Shown here piece by piece: positions 39,087 to 50,548 of a stretch of DNA of 51,636 nucleotides. The stretch is taken from the NCBI GenBank assembly GCA_003667245.1, contig RCNN01000167.1, positions 1-51,636 of the forward strand. Direction: 5' to 3'. Positions within the stretch are counted from its first letter, which is position 1; each line of letters opens with the position of its first letter. A program made the translations under genes and the position numbers. The notes beneath the pieces were generated by a model, which was given only the letters and a program-made list of their open reading frames with translations, made no database searches and was not told the origin of the DNA. Source of the stretch: Heterostelium multicystogenum (lineage: Eukaryota > Evosea > Eumycetozoa > Acytosteliales > Acytosteliaceae).

Positions 39087-41311
39087 TTAATCAGTCAATT
39101 TACCTTGGAAATGTTTTAAAACTCTTAGTTCTTGATTATAGGTGCTTGATAGATCAATTTCAGATCTTGAAGTGAAGAATAGTGGCTTTGGAATAGTTTC
39201 TAACAAGAATCCTCGGTTAGTTGCCTCGGAGTAGAGCTCCCATGGACCACCATAGTCAAATTCATCCTCTATCTCCTCATTGCTATAGTTTTTGGTAATT
39301 GAGTGTAAAAGTAGCTTGCTCATAAGTACATTATTGCTTCCATAGCAATTGTACATCATTCCGGGCATTCCAATACATCCCATATATACAGAAGTGACTT
39401 CACTGCCTAATTGTGGATGTCCAATCGATGAAGACACCATGTGTGCTCCAGTATGTTTGGAAACACTCAGCATTGTGTTGAGTGTTCTTGAATTCAACCA
39501 ATCTTCCAGGTCTACAAATAAAATATAGTCGCCATGGAAAGAGGAGACAATTGGTTCGCTGTTCCAGGGTTGGAAGTTCGAAGGTGTAATGAGATAAGGA
39601 GATATCTCCACTTGGCGAACTTTGATGTATTCATAGTTTTGGATCTGGAGGAGAGGTGTAGCTGTTGCGATGATCACTTCAACACACGGAATTGGTTGTA
39701 CTTTTGGTCGAGTGCCATCAAATTGGTTTCAACTTGGATATCGTTTGCACCGTTATGGACCAGAACCACTGTGACCAAGTTGATGGGCTTTGTGTTCAGT
39801 GGCTTTTCGGTGGAGATTGGAACCACTGAGTGCCAGTTGCTCCAAATTTTGTGTCTGAACCACTCATCCTTAGCCATACGTGCAGGGTAGACACCATTTT
39901 TAATGGATTCTCTGATTTTACGAATCAGAGAGTTTGGAGCTGGTTGGAAGAGTGTTCTTGCTCTGTCCTGCGGGTCAATCAGCTCAGGAATTCCACCAAC
40001 TTTGGTTGAAATAAATGCTAGATTATGAGTCATACATTCCAGAACAGTGTTTGGGTGAATTATCGATTGGTGATGGAATGACAACGAGTTTACGCTCAGA
40101 CAAATCTGTGAGATATGATATTGCTTCTGTGTGAGTTCTTCCGGTCAAAATACGACAGTTCATATTATTGAGTGAACGGCATTTTGCAGCGATATAATGA
40201 TCGGCCAACATGTTGATTTCCTGAAGTTTGGTATTTGCTCCAAGAAAAGTAACTATAATATTCAGCTCTTCGAAATCCTTATATAATGTATCCAATGCTC
40301 TTAAAAAAATATCCAAACCCTTTCTTGCCTCCAAACGACCAAAGAAAATAACTTCATCAAATGAATGTGGAGTTAGCTTGTCGCCAAATTGTGAGGCTAA
40401 AACTTTACCTGGGAGAAGATTCTGGTGAACATATGAGTTTTTGGGAAGGGTCCAGCCTGCACGACGCATCCAGTTCAGCATATAGTTGGATGGCGATACC
40501 AGCCAGTCGGAAAGTTCAACGGAACGTCTTTCTAAATAATCGACCTCAAAGTGCTTTCCATCGTCCAAGTTGGCAGAGTTTGCAGTTCTCTCCCAAAGAT
40601 GAGGTCCATGTCCACCAACAACAATGATAGACTTTTGCAGTGAAACGCCCTGACTACGAGCCAAGGCTGAGAAATAAGCGATTCCACCATTGTCGTGGAA
40701 GTGAATAACGTCGAATATCCTCTCGCTTGCAGCAATCCATTTGTATACGTGATAGCTTCTGATGCATGGGCCAGTGCATCCAATGACTTCAGAGGTCTCT
40801 GGCGAAAGGAATTCGAGTGTAATCTTTTTGGTTGCATACAGATCAATCCAGTGAGAAGCAGTCAACTTCTTGATGGTATTGACGACCAAGACAGTGACCA
40901 AATGTCCGTCCTCGGCGAGACGTTGCGACAGTGCAGTGTAGGCAGTTCCAATTCCGCCACCAAGAACTGGACCTTCTATTTCGGTGGTAACAATGAGTAC
41001 TCTGCGTTTCCTTGAATATGTACCAGTGGACCACTGTTCATCTTTCCAGCCAATTTATAGTTTTCCAACTGCTGATAGGTCAGATCTTCCAAGTCCAACT
41101 GAATCCTCAGCGATGGATGCAATTGGTTTAAATGTCTGCCCATCAAATCCATAGCAGTCTCCTCTCCATTCTTGTTGTTTGTGCTGTCATTATTATATCC
41201 ACCAATGCCAACACCACCATTTATAAAATAAAACGACGACAATATAGTAAAAATAGCAATAATAAAAGTGAAAGCTACCACCCTATTTTGAAAAGGTAAT
41301 TTCTTTTTCAT
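39087..41311 (-). CDS. Type II membrane glycosyltransferase with GT4 domain and a second GT2-like domain
   Basis: Starts at 41311 with a basic tail and one membrane anchor (VVAFTFIIAIFTILSSFYFI), as in Golgi enzymes. The GT4 (GT-B) domain follows: GGGIGTAYTALSQRLAEDGH (about 40905-40965), DVIHFHDNG, then VIFFGRLEARKGLDIFLRAL (the donor-site R-x-x-x-x-K-G), and PNTVLECM with GGIPELI. After this the chain continues with NLVTVVLVHNGANDIQVETNLMAL and GDYILFVDLEDW, which looks like the start and the DXD-type region of a GT2-like (GT-A) domain, ending near QELRVLKHF. Slips near 41000, 40865, 40050 and 39675 break the frame. About 735 residues, no introns seen. Donor and acceptor sugars are unknown. 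Confidence 0.82.
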
Positions 41312-42435
41312 CTCTTAAAATATATGTTTTATATATCTATATTTCTATATTTCTATATTTCTATATTTCTATATTTCTATATTTCTATATTTCTAAATTT
41401 CTAAATCTAAATCTATATCTACAATATATATAATAAAATACTAATAATATTCAAAAACTGTTAGAATAATATTATTGTAGTTGTTTTAGTTTGGAAGATT
41501 CAATTCTAAATTATGAATCAACTAATTTCTATTATATTATTATTATTATTATTATTATTATTATCTAGAATAATCTATTTATTATCTAATTATTAAATAT
41601 ATATTCTTTTTTTATTTCATATTAATGATTTGACTGGTGTTTGGATGATGATGTCAAGATGTAGTATGAATTGAGTTGGTGTGTGATTGAGTGAGTGAGT
41701 AGTAGTGATAGATTGGACAGGGTTGTAGTAGTAGAGGTAATGATAAGAAATAAGATATGTTTGATATTTTTAATTAGTGTATGATCCTTGCGCAAACCTT
41801 GTTTATTAATAACGAATAATCAAAAAAACTAAAACATTTTTTTCATAAAAAACGGATTTGTCAATTTTAATATCTGTTTTTTTGCAATTTCATCTTTGAT
41901 AAAAAACCTCCACTGAAAAGTTGATTCCAAAAATACTGTCAACCAAAGACCACAAGGTTTGCAAAAATACCTAAAACTCTAGAGAGAGCGTTGCAATTCT
42001 ACATCATTTTTAAAGTCAACATCTTGAACCTTTTTGCCCAGAACCAGGTTTCATAATTTGTTAAAAAGATCATAGATATCTATTTTAAATATCTCTTTCT
42101 ATTAGGAATAGTTCATCTCATAAATTATTGAAAAAAAAGTAGTAGTAAGATTAAGATGTTGATTTTGAACAGTATCTTAGTGATTTTATCTATACTTTCC
42201 TGAATCAATCAATCATATCAGATCACATCACATCAATCAAAGGGAGAATGTGATGGGCCAGAATGGGATGTTGAGATTTCAGATTTCATGGTATTCGAAA
42301 AAAAGGGCTGTTTAATATGAATTGAAGTTGAAATGAAATCAACCACATTTCGAATCATCCAAAACTAGATACTAGTTTTATAAAGTTAAGATTAAATTAT
42401 ATAGCAGTTACGAGCAAGTAATTGTAGATTAGAAA
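41312..42435. other. Divergent intergenic region, glycosyltransferase/ribokinase
   Basis: About 1.1 kb AT-rich region with the promoters of both flanking genes. It contains an 8-bp tandem repeat next to the glycosyltransferase start and an ATT run at 41536-41563. The segment 41760-42060 contains A/T runs and no convincing ORF. Confidence 0.55.
41337..41392. repeat. Tandem repeat, 8-bp unit CTATATTT x 7
   Basis: Seven consecutive copies of CTATATTT followed by degenerating copies (CTAAATTT, CTAAATCT). It lies 26-81 bp upstream of the glycosyltransferase ATG (minus strand), so it is in that gene's leader or core promoter. Confidence 0.92.
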
Positions 42436-43641
42436 ATGGAGATACAAGAAAGATATGTTTGTGTTATTGGTGCTTCCAATTGGGATATGTTCACCTATTG
42501 CGATAGAATACCAGTCATTGGTGAGACAATCAAAGGAACCGACTTTAAAGTGTCTTTTGGCGGTAAGGCTGCTAACCAAGCTGTACAAGCATCTTTATTA
42601 AATACTAAATCTGTAAATAAGAAACAAACAATCAATCAATCAAACAATCAATGAACTTTAACTGATTCATTCATTTATTCTTTCATTCTTTCTTTAATGG
42701 TATTACTTTACTTGATATTGTTGTTGTTGTTGTTTGCTGCTCCTGCTCCTGCTGTTGCTGTTTGATTATTATTATTATTATTAGTATATTATTACAAAGC
42801 TGGGTGATGATGTATTTGGAAACAATACATTGAATAACTTTAAGATGAGAGGTGTCTCAGTCGAACATGTGTCTATTGTTCAAGGTGTGCCATCTGGATG
42901 TGCTTCTATTACAGTTGATAAAGAAGGATCGAATAATATCATCATTGTTGGTGGATCAAACGATCTACTTTCAGAAGATGATGTCGTTGACGCCACCAAA
43001 ACCATTCAAAATGCATCCTATTTGCTCTGCCAACTCGAAGTTAATCTAAAGACAACTCTAAAAGCATTGTCCATCGCAAAAGAATCAAAGGTATAGTAGT
43101 TGCTTGTTGATGTTATTAACATTTTGACTAACTTAACAATCTCAAGTGCAAAACCATTCTAAATGTATCGCCCATAACCAATGATCAACAAATGCTTATG
43201 AATATGCTAGGCTGTGTAGATATCTTGATTGTAAATGAAGTGGAATTGATAAAGTTGTCAAATGACTCTAAGGTTGATGTCGAAGACTTGGATACTGTAC
43301 ATAAGGGTGCCAGCGAACTCTTGAAGATACATATCATGGTTAGCGATGTAATTGTTACACTCGGTGCAAAGGGTGTTGTTTTGGTGAATCGTTTGACAAT
43401 GGACAAGTACAAGCATATTAAGCCACGCGAGAATGCCACCATGGGCAAGCCAGTGGTCGATACAACTGGTGCAGGTGACTCTTTCATTGGCGCACTGGCA
43501 CACTATCTCACTACCCCAATGCTTCCTTTGAGTGAATCCATCGAGAAAGCATGTAATGTCGCGGCTATCTGTGTCACCAGATATGGCACACAAACCAGCT
43601 ACGCAACAATGTCAGAACTACTACCAGAAGATCAAGTTTAA
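42436..43641 (+). CDS. rbsk: Ribokinase (PfkB family)
   Basis: Phosphorylates D-ribose to ribose-5-phosphate. Exons 42436-42612, 42785-43090, 43147-43641; the introns splice exactly in phase (LLNTKS to YIITKLGDDVFG, and AKESK to CKTILNVSP). Motifs: GASNWDMFTYCDRIPVIGET, the substrate-binding FGGKAANQAVQA, GVPSGCASITVD, LLCQLEVNL, ILIVNEVE, VTLGAKGVV and the catalytic DTTGAGDSFIGA with anion hole and base Asp (about 43456-43491). The first intron holds a GTT/GCT-rich low-complexity tract (42718-42765). About 325 residues, normal for ribokinase; frame is clean. Adenosine kinase or fructokinase of the PfkB type is less likely because the GGKxANQA and VGDDxFG segments are ribokinase-like. Confidence 0.93.
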
Positions 43642-43724
43642 ACAACTAAATCATCACTTTATCAAATCACCAACCAGACTCATACATTCATACATGCATA
43701 TACTTTTCTCTCAATCTATACATA

Positions 43725-44992
43725 TTATATTTTATTATCTTTGAATTTAGATAACATTTCGTTGATCTCTGATCCCGACTCCATGTTGACCAAGTCACTT
43801 GGCAATCTGCTAGCCATTGATGAATTGGGTTTGATACCTTCATTGTTTTCAACGATTCTAAACTCAAAGTGATCCAATGGTTTTACTGTCTCCTCTTCTA
43901 ATTTCTGATGCTCCAATTCCTCAGGGAACAGCTCATACCAGTCGAACAGCAAACTATCTGTGGAGGGATGAATTGGGTTGAAGTCCACTAGTTTTACTGA
44001 GTTTAAGTTGGTATCAATAAAACATACATCGAAACAATCTATATTTAATCAATCAATTAGTATTTATCTTATCTCTATATTCAGACAACTTACATGATGT
44101 ATCATTGAATCTGTTTAATATAAATTGATCTGCGAATGACTTGATCTTTGCAAGTATTTGGTCTTTCTTTGATGGCAAGAAGTCATAGAATGCTGTAGTA
44201 TCACGTTGACTAATGGCGATCAATTGGTTATCTTTAACGAAACATCTAAACTCGAGTGCAACGTTCACATTCTGCCAAGCTCTGAGTACAAGTGTTACAG
44301 GCGTAATGTCATCTGGCTGATAGTTCTTCTCTTTAAGCTCTTGATCACTACATCGAGTTTGCTGTCAGTACAACTGCATTTGATTTCATTCTAAAGAAAC
44401 AACATTGGACTTACAATTGAGCAAGGTCATGATTGATAAAATCTGAGCTCTTCAACAGCAGCAATACATCTGAGCTAGTGGAGCATCTCATGCTAGCATG
44501 GACATTCATAAATGTAGCATCTTTGGGCGATGACCAGTTCAGCTTTGGTATAACAGATCCACCCAACTTGCCAATAGCCTCGTCAATCTTGTCCGCACTC
44601 TTTATGGCTGCTGGATCTATAATCTTTTCGTTCGTTCTTTCATCTTCTTCGCTATCACTTTCGCTGTCGGTATCCTCGCCATCATATGATTGATAGTATT
44701 TCTTATTGTACATAGATGACTCCTTGCTTTTACCGATGGGTGTCGACCACTCTTCGTCATCCTGGTCATACTGATCGACCTTAAACTCAGGAAACTTGGT
44801 TGACTCCAAAGAGAAATGGTCGGAGTTCAAGTAGTCTACCATCGCCATCGGCAGGTCGATAATGATACTCTCAAAAGTCAATCTTCTGAATGTAGAATAC
44901 CAATTCTTAAACTGACATTTATCTTTTCTTTCCTTTAGTATATCTTCTCTACTACTTGTTGCCATTGTCGTTGAAGCTGTTGAAGATACCAT
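43725..44992 (-). CDS. cdc123: CDC123, eIF2 assembly chaperone
   Basis: ATP-grasp-like protein that promotes assembly of translation initiation factor eIF2 from its subunits. From the ATG at 44992: CQFKNWYSTFRRLTFESIIIDLP, the acidic low-complexity insert (DGEDTDSESDSEEDER), then the family core IPKLNWSSPKDATFMN and SDVLLLLKSSDFINHDL. Exon 2 (about 44094-44393) has FRCFVKDNQLIAISQRD, and exon 3 ends with VKLVDFNPIHPSTDSLLFDWYEL, all hallmarks of D123 proteins. Introns near 44394-44412 and 44041-44093; the first boundary is approximate. One missing base near 44337 shifts the frame. A second in-frame Met, MATSSRED, 11 codons in, could be the real start. Predicted size about 370 residues. Confidence 0.92.
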
Positions 44993-45861
44993 TTTCAAAA
45001 TTGAAGCTAACAGTGTATGTATATAAAATTAAAATTTTGCCCAAATTGCAAATGCAAATTTTTAGCTTGTTTAAAGTTCAGAACTGATACAGACGAATTT
45101 TAAGAGATTTGTCAAATGTCGTCTCCCATTAATTGAAAAAAATGAACGACAAACTAAATCAGACTTGATGACATATTCACAAAATAGATATTGCAGGAGT
45201 TTAACTATACTTTTAGTATAAAATAACTCTACATGATGACAAACTTGTTAATATCATCCCCATGATTAACATCGTTCTGGAGTGGAGTAGTTACCCGAAG
45301 GAACTGTCTGACCCATCATATCTCACCATAAAATAAAATTCAAAAATAAAAATACATAGACACATAGATCTTATATGTTATAAGATTAAAACAAACAATT
45401 GGTTTAAACTTTGAGATTAAAAGTTGAATTTGAGAGTTATTCATTGGATAAGTGTAATAGTTGATATATTTTCAAGATTAATATCTATCTCTAAAATAAA
45501 TAATACAATCACAATCATATCTATCCTCTCGATCGAGAAGAGACGACATGAGATGAGATGAGATTATCTTGGAATTCAATTCCCCTTGCACACATCGCGT
45601 ATCATCTCATCGCATCGAATGCACATTGGTGAGTTGTCGGTTACACTTAGATTTTTAAAAAAAACTTTACTCAAATTTTAATTTTTAAATTAATGAAATA
45701 TTATTATTATTATTGATATTGTGAGAATAATTAATTTTGAGCACCTGGTGTCAAGTAAATCCATAATAGCTGCAGCTTTGAATTGAATGATTGATGTATG
45801 TATCTATCTGTGTAGAGAGATGCTTAGTGTATTTATTAACACAGACCGTGAACCTTAGGTG
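44993..45861. promoter_or_regulatory. Divergent promoter region, CDC123/coiled-coil gene
   Basis: About 870 bp with two islands of raised GC. At 45230-45320 a C-box-like ATGATGA (45233-45239) and a D-box-like CTGA (45308-45311) are 68 bases apart. At 45520-45640 there are nested inverted repeats. The rest is AT-rich without ORFs. Confidence 0.5.
45527..45611. repeat. Cluster of inverted repeats
   Basis: A 12-bp perfect palindrome TCTCGATCGAGA (45527-45538) is followed by GATGAGAT (45552-45559), which pairs with ATCTCATC (45604-45611). Inside that pair lies GGAATT-C-AATTCC (45571-45583). The nested arrangement could form a branched hairpin in RNA. Confidence 0.6.
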
Positions 45862-48005
45862 ATGGAGAACGTAGATATTGCCAGCCAGCTTTTGGTGCTA
45901 AATGATGAGTTGGTCTCGCTGATGAAGTTGAATGAAAGCCACTCACAGGATCTGAAGGAAAGCGAGCTTACACTACAAATTGCGAATGAGCGACTCGAGA
46001 AAGAGGTCGAAAAGAACCTTAGCTTGATTTCCCAATTGAATCACTATAAGCAACTGGCTGAACAGCTGCAACTAAATGCAATGAGCAATGGAGAGAGTAG
46101 ATCTAACACCACAAATCACCAATTGGTTCTGGAGCAGGCCAATAACTCGATTGATACAAGTCAGAGCAGACACTTTGACAACGAAAGACAACAGCAGCAG
46201 CAACAGCAGCAATTGGAGGTCGACCTCTTAAAGGAGCAAAACTTGGACTTATCAAATCGATTCATGAATGTGAATACAGAGCTGACAAGCTCCTTGCTAA
46301 AGATAGAGTCTTTGGAGATTGCCTATAGCGACTTGGATAAATCGCTGAATGAGAGAACTGAGAATTCAATCAGATCATCTCGAGACTCCAGAGTGAAATC
46401 AATGAAATCAGCGAGAAGCTTGCTGACAAGGAACGACAATATAATGCTCTCCAGCTGGAGAGGCTTCACCAACCAGAGCAAGATAACTCCGCCCAAACGC
46501 GCGAAGTCATTGAAAGCTACCATAAGATGAAGGAGGAGTATGAAAACATGATATCCCAAATCAACTTGGAGCATAGTAACTCGATCGCTGCGAGCAATGA
46601 AAAGCAAAGCCAGATTACGGAACAACTCAACAAGCTACAGCAGGACAACCTTAAGCTCAGCCAGCAAATCCAGCAGCTACAGCAAGATTTAGAGAAGTAT
46701 AAAGATGATTGTGAGTTTTTGACATCTGAAAACCAGAAGGCAGTAAGAGATCTCGAGCAATCCAAGGTGATAAACAGACAATGGAAAGAAAAATACGACA
46801 AAGCTTGCTCAGATTCCGACGAAGCAGTGAAACTGAGTGCTACCAAACTGGAGCAACTTGAGGAGAAGTTTAATAAGGAGAGACAGGCGTTAGAAGATCA
46901 ATGTCAGAAACTGAAAGACGATGTCATAACTGCTGGACAGCTTAAGGAAGATGAGATTACAAGGAGATTAGCTGATTCACTCGACAAACTGGAGAATCAG
47001 AAAAACGCGGAGATTGAGAGATACAAAAATGGTGCTCGTGAAATAGGGCAACTAACTGAACAGCTTGAACAATCACACTCACAACTGAAACATGCAAACC
47101 AAAAACTCCAAGCAATTGGAGCTCAACTACAAACAACTTGAAGCAACAAAACAAACATATATCAACGAATTACAAAATGAAAAAGTATGCTCTGGAAAAT
47201 GAACTAGATACTCTTACAAACCAAATCAAAATGATGGAAAAACAACTACAAGAGCAACAAGAGCAACAAGAGCAACAGCAGCATCAAACAGCAACACAAA
47301 CTAAATATTGACAATCATAAAGATAATACCAGCGAAAAATAGAAATGAGGAGTATAAAATCAAATATGAAGAGCTATTGAAGAGCTACAATAAGCTGGAT
47401 GAAAGAATCAAGCAGGAGAATAGCTCAAAAGAATCATTGAATGATTATAAAGTAACCATTGAGCATCTCAGGCAATCGATAAGAGAAAAGGATAGATTAC
47501 TTCAGCAAGCTATTGAAAACAACATCAACAACCCATGACAACATGGAGTCAGTTCAAAAGGACGAACGTATTAAGGCATTGACTCAAATCATTCTGCGAA
47601 CCAATTCCAGAAAATATAGTCAGAATCAGTCGATGTTTAAGCTGTCTGATCAACGATACATTGTAAATTCAACACCTGTAGAGATAACCATTGATGAAAA
47701 TGATAAAATTTTGGGTAAGTCTACAGTCATCACTCAATTCCATTCATAATTCATTTACTGATTCATTTCATTCATCCATTCTCTACAGCAAAATCAAGTG
47801 GTGCATTAATTCCAGTGCCTTTGAATCATTTTTTATAAAAGAGAAATCATTTGTAACTTGGGACCGTGTATTGACGATACTTATAGGATTTTTGGTTGCT
47901 TTCTACATTGCGGTGCTATTTATTCCATTTAAAAAGAAAACAATATTTTTAAACAAACAAATAATAACATTATTAGTATTATTATTTCCCACCAAAATTG
48001 ATTAA
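45862..48005 (+). CDS. Long coiled-coil protein with C-terminal membrane anchor (golgin-like)
   Basis: No specific family recognised. Starting at the ATG at 45862 (a GTG two bases earlier in phase is not needed), the protein is heptad-rich almost throughout (for example LTLQIANERLEKEVEKNLSL and LQQDNLKLSQQIQQLQQDLE), with a Gln tract at about residue 110. Near the C-terminus a single hydrophobic helix, RVLTILIGFLVAFYIAVLFIPF, is followed by Lys/Phe-rich residues (about 47860-47940), so it is probably tail-anchored in an internal membrane. Slips lie near 46388, 47132, 47180, 47305, 47530 and 47832; one intron at about 47716-47790. An upstream exon is possible because AACCTTAG directly before GTG looks like a splice acceptor. 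A Golgi tether is the closest guess from architecture alone. Confidence 0.72.
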
Positions 48006-48118
48006 ATATCCAAAATTCATTCTTTTGATTCAACTTTTTTCAACTTCCATTCAAAGCATCGATATCATTATATATTTTAAAAAGGGTTTAATTTTAGTGA
48101 TTAAATACTTCAACTCTA

Positions 48119-48983
48119 CTAATTTACATTTACAGAAGCGTGATTGTGCTCCGGTAATCCATATTCATCGACTGCCGATGGCTCTGTAGTTGGTGCTGAT
48201 GGTATCAAATAAGATGGTGTTTCCTCTAATTCCAATTCGTCATCCATCGACATCAATTCTGTAGTGAGGGAAAACAATTAATAAATGAATGAAATCTAAT
48301 GAAAGAAATGAACGAATAAAAAAACAACATACCAGCTTCCAATTCTGATTCGTCTAAACTGTCTGGTGTTGTATATGCTCTACTCATTGATTGCTGGATC
48401 TCAGTGTTGAAGTCCAAAAGATCTTGCATCTCGTCTTGCAAGCTATCGACATCGTCAATATTAAATATGTTTGAATGTTGTTTCATCTCTTTGGCACCTT
48501 GCTTCATTGCAGAAACCATTGTAACTGTATCTTGCATCGACTGTGTAGCAAATTTAGTTTGTTCCATATTGAAAGACTGTTGTGATAATTGATCTCTCTG
48601 TGCCTCATACCTAAAAATTACATCAACCTATTAGTACAAAACTCCAATGCTATTTCGCAACTACATCTATACGAATAGTTTACATTTTCTTTTGTTTCAT
48701 AACTCTCATTGCCTTTGCCTTAATACCATTCTTGTGCGGGACCAGGTCTAGTATTTTTAATCTGTTGTCTATAAACAGCCAACTCTTGATCAAGTTTTCT
48801 AATCTTTTCATCCAAACCACCTATATTCATATCCAACTAAAGCGACAAAAGACATTTCGTTAGTTAATCGCAATACTCTTATGAAATAGATATATAGATA
48901 GATAGATTGTACAACTTACACGCTGGTTGCTTCATCAAGAGTTTGAGCAGGAGCTGTTTTGACATACCAAAGAATCTCTTCAT
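48119..48983 (-). CDS. vps60: Vps60/CHMP5, ESCRT-III-associated SNF7-family protein
   Basis: Charged multivesicular-body protein involved with Vps4/Lip5 in endosomal sorting. Start 48983: MKRFFG, then after a one-base slip a KTAPAQTLDEATS stretch typical of the CHMP5 leader; exon 2 gives LDMNIGGLDEKIRKLDQELAVYRQQIK, the basic first helix. After an extra-base slip near 48740 the conserved KAKAMRVMKQKKM follows, then YEAQRDQL and SFNMEQTKFATQSMQDTVTMVSAMKQGAKEM. Helix 4-5 is acidic (DDVDSLQDEMQDLLDFNTEI), followed by SRAYTTPDSLDESELEAELM and a C-terminus EYGLPEHNH matching the CHMP5 DEFGLP motif. Introns: about 48845-48922, 48612-48685 and 48259-48332. About 210 residues, normal. The stop codon is TAG. 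CHMP7 or Snf7 proper do not share the EYGLP end. Confidence 0.92.
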
Positions 48984-49794
48984 TTTTTCTATCCTTCTCT
49001 ATTATTATATTAATATATCTAATCTATTTCTAAGTCTTTCAAAACTCTAACTCAATAACCTAGTACTATATTTATTCTACAATTCAATAACTTTAATACA
49101 AAACTACTACCCTTGTCAAACTTAAATTTATAACTTTAAGTAAAGGAGATTAATAATGATTTGAAATAAAATTAAATGAAATTAATAAAAAACAAAACAA
49201 TCTTTCTTTTTTTGAAAATTATTTTTAAAAAGTGTGTGGTCAACCTCTTAACTATTCAAGAATGTAAAATTAAGATATAATTCTATTGTACAAAGTGTTA
49301 GCAAGTAAATTTCAACTGAATTTTTATTAACTATCATTGTTACATCCTCAATAACAATCAATAATACACAACAATATTATATATATATATATATATATAT
49401 TGTACGCTGATACTAAGTATACTTCTAGTAACCCAGCAATACAAAGTAATATTAAGTTGTTATGAAGAAAAAACCATATGAGATTCCAACAAAACATCAT
49501 AAAATAACACATATAAACTATGATATAAGTGTATTTATAATAGTTTAAATATGATATGCTTGTGTTATTTATAATAATACTTTTAACTTGCTATTAGTAG
49601 AATGATTGAATAAAACGAAAAACAAGAAGTTCGTTGTATTTTTTAAAAAACATTTAAATTTAATGAAATTTTTAAAAATTCATCCACTGTGGTGGTCGTG
49701 GGATGATGTGAGTGTCCCTGCCATAAGTATAGACTTTGTGTTAAAGAAATAACCCTTTCGAGACGTTTACTTGTATCTGATACCGTTAGGCACC
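48984..49794. promoter_or_regulatory. Divergent promoter region, vps60/rplP1
   Basis: About 810 bp, AT-rich, with a TA microsatellite at 49379-49400. A GC-raised patch at 49685-49730 (GTGGTGGTCGTGGGATGATG) lies about 70-110 bp upstream of the ribosomal protein start and may be its promoter or leader. No ORFs of note. Confidence 0.5.
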
Positions 49795-50268
49795 ATGAAA
49801 CTCCGCATTAGCCATCAATTACGCCACCCTCATCTTGCACGACGAGAAGTATGATACTCACTACACACACACACACCACTAAAGGAGATAGTACTACCCT
49901 AGAGAGGAAAGAGATGTTAATATCTTTTGTGTTATAGGCACCAATCACTGTTGACAGCATCCTTGCTATCACCAAGGCTGCCGGTATCACCGTCCCAGCT
50001 TACTTTGCCCAATTGTACGTCAACACCTTCGCCAAGAAGTCTGTTGAATCCATCTTGGACTCAGTCTCCGCTGTTGCCGTCGCTGCTCCAGCCGCCGCTT
50101 GCTGCCCCAGCTGCTGCCGCCGCCGCCAAGAAGGAAGAGCCAAAGAAGGAAGAGAAGAAGGATGAGTCTGACGACGATATGCGTACGTATAAACTCGTTT
50201 CAAGCCGATAACATTCCTAACAAATTTGATCATCTTTACACAAACAGGGTATGGGACTTTTCGATTAA
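49795..50268 (+). CDS. rplP1: 60S acidic ribosomal protein P1
   Basis: Lateral-stalk protein that recruits GTPase translation factors to the ribosome. Exon 1 (49795-49848) encodes a short N-terminus ending INYATLILHDEK, after one frame slip near 49803. Exon 2 (49938 to about 50184) gives APITVDSILAITKAAGITVP, AYFAQLYVNTFAKKSVESIL, then an Ala/Pro hinge and a Lys/Glu-rich acidic tail. Exon 3 (50248-50268) encodes the universal P-protein C-terminus GMGLFD, so the tail reads DESDDDMGMGLFD once one base at the second junction (near 50184) is disregarded. About 105 residues, the usual length. Strong G/C at third positions compared with neighbours fits a highly expressed gene. A P2 protein would lack the ITVDSILAITKAAG segment. 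Confidence 0.93.
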
Positions 50269-50548
50269 AAAACCTTTACTTAATAAAATAGTCAGATCTT
50301 TTTAGGTATAAATCAATTGTTATTTCTTATATTTGTCATCAACAGTCGAGTGAAAATATAATTATGATATTGAGTTGGAAATGCAAGGATTAGTCCTGGT
50401 TAAATTTTAATATTTTTAAAATGGGTCATGCAGTTGATGGTAATTTATTATTATATCCGATAATATCTTGGTTTACATTTTTGTTTACAGCCAATTGGAA
50501 ATTCTCAAAGAGAGTATCAATATTTTGTTGAGAATTCAGCTTTGCCTA

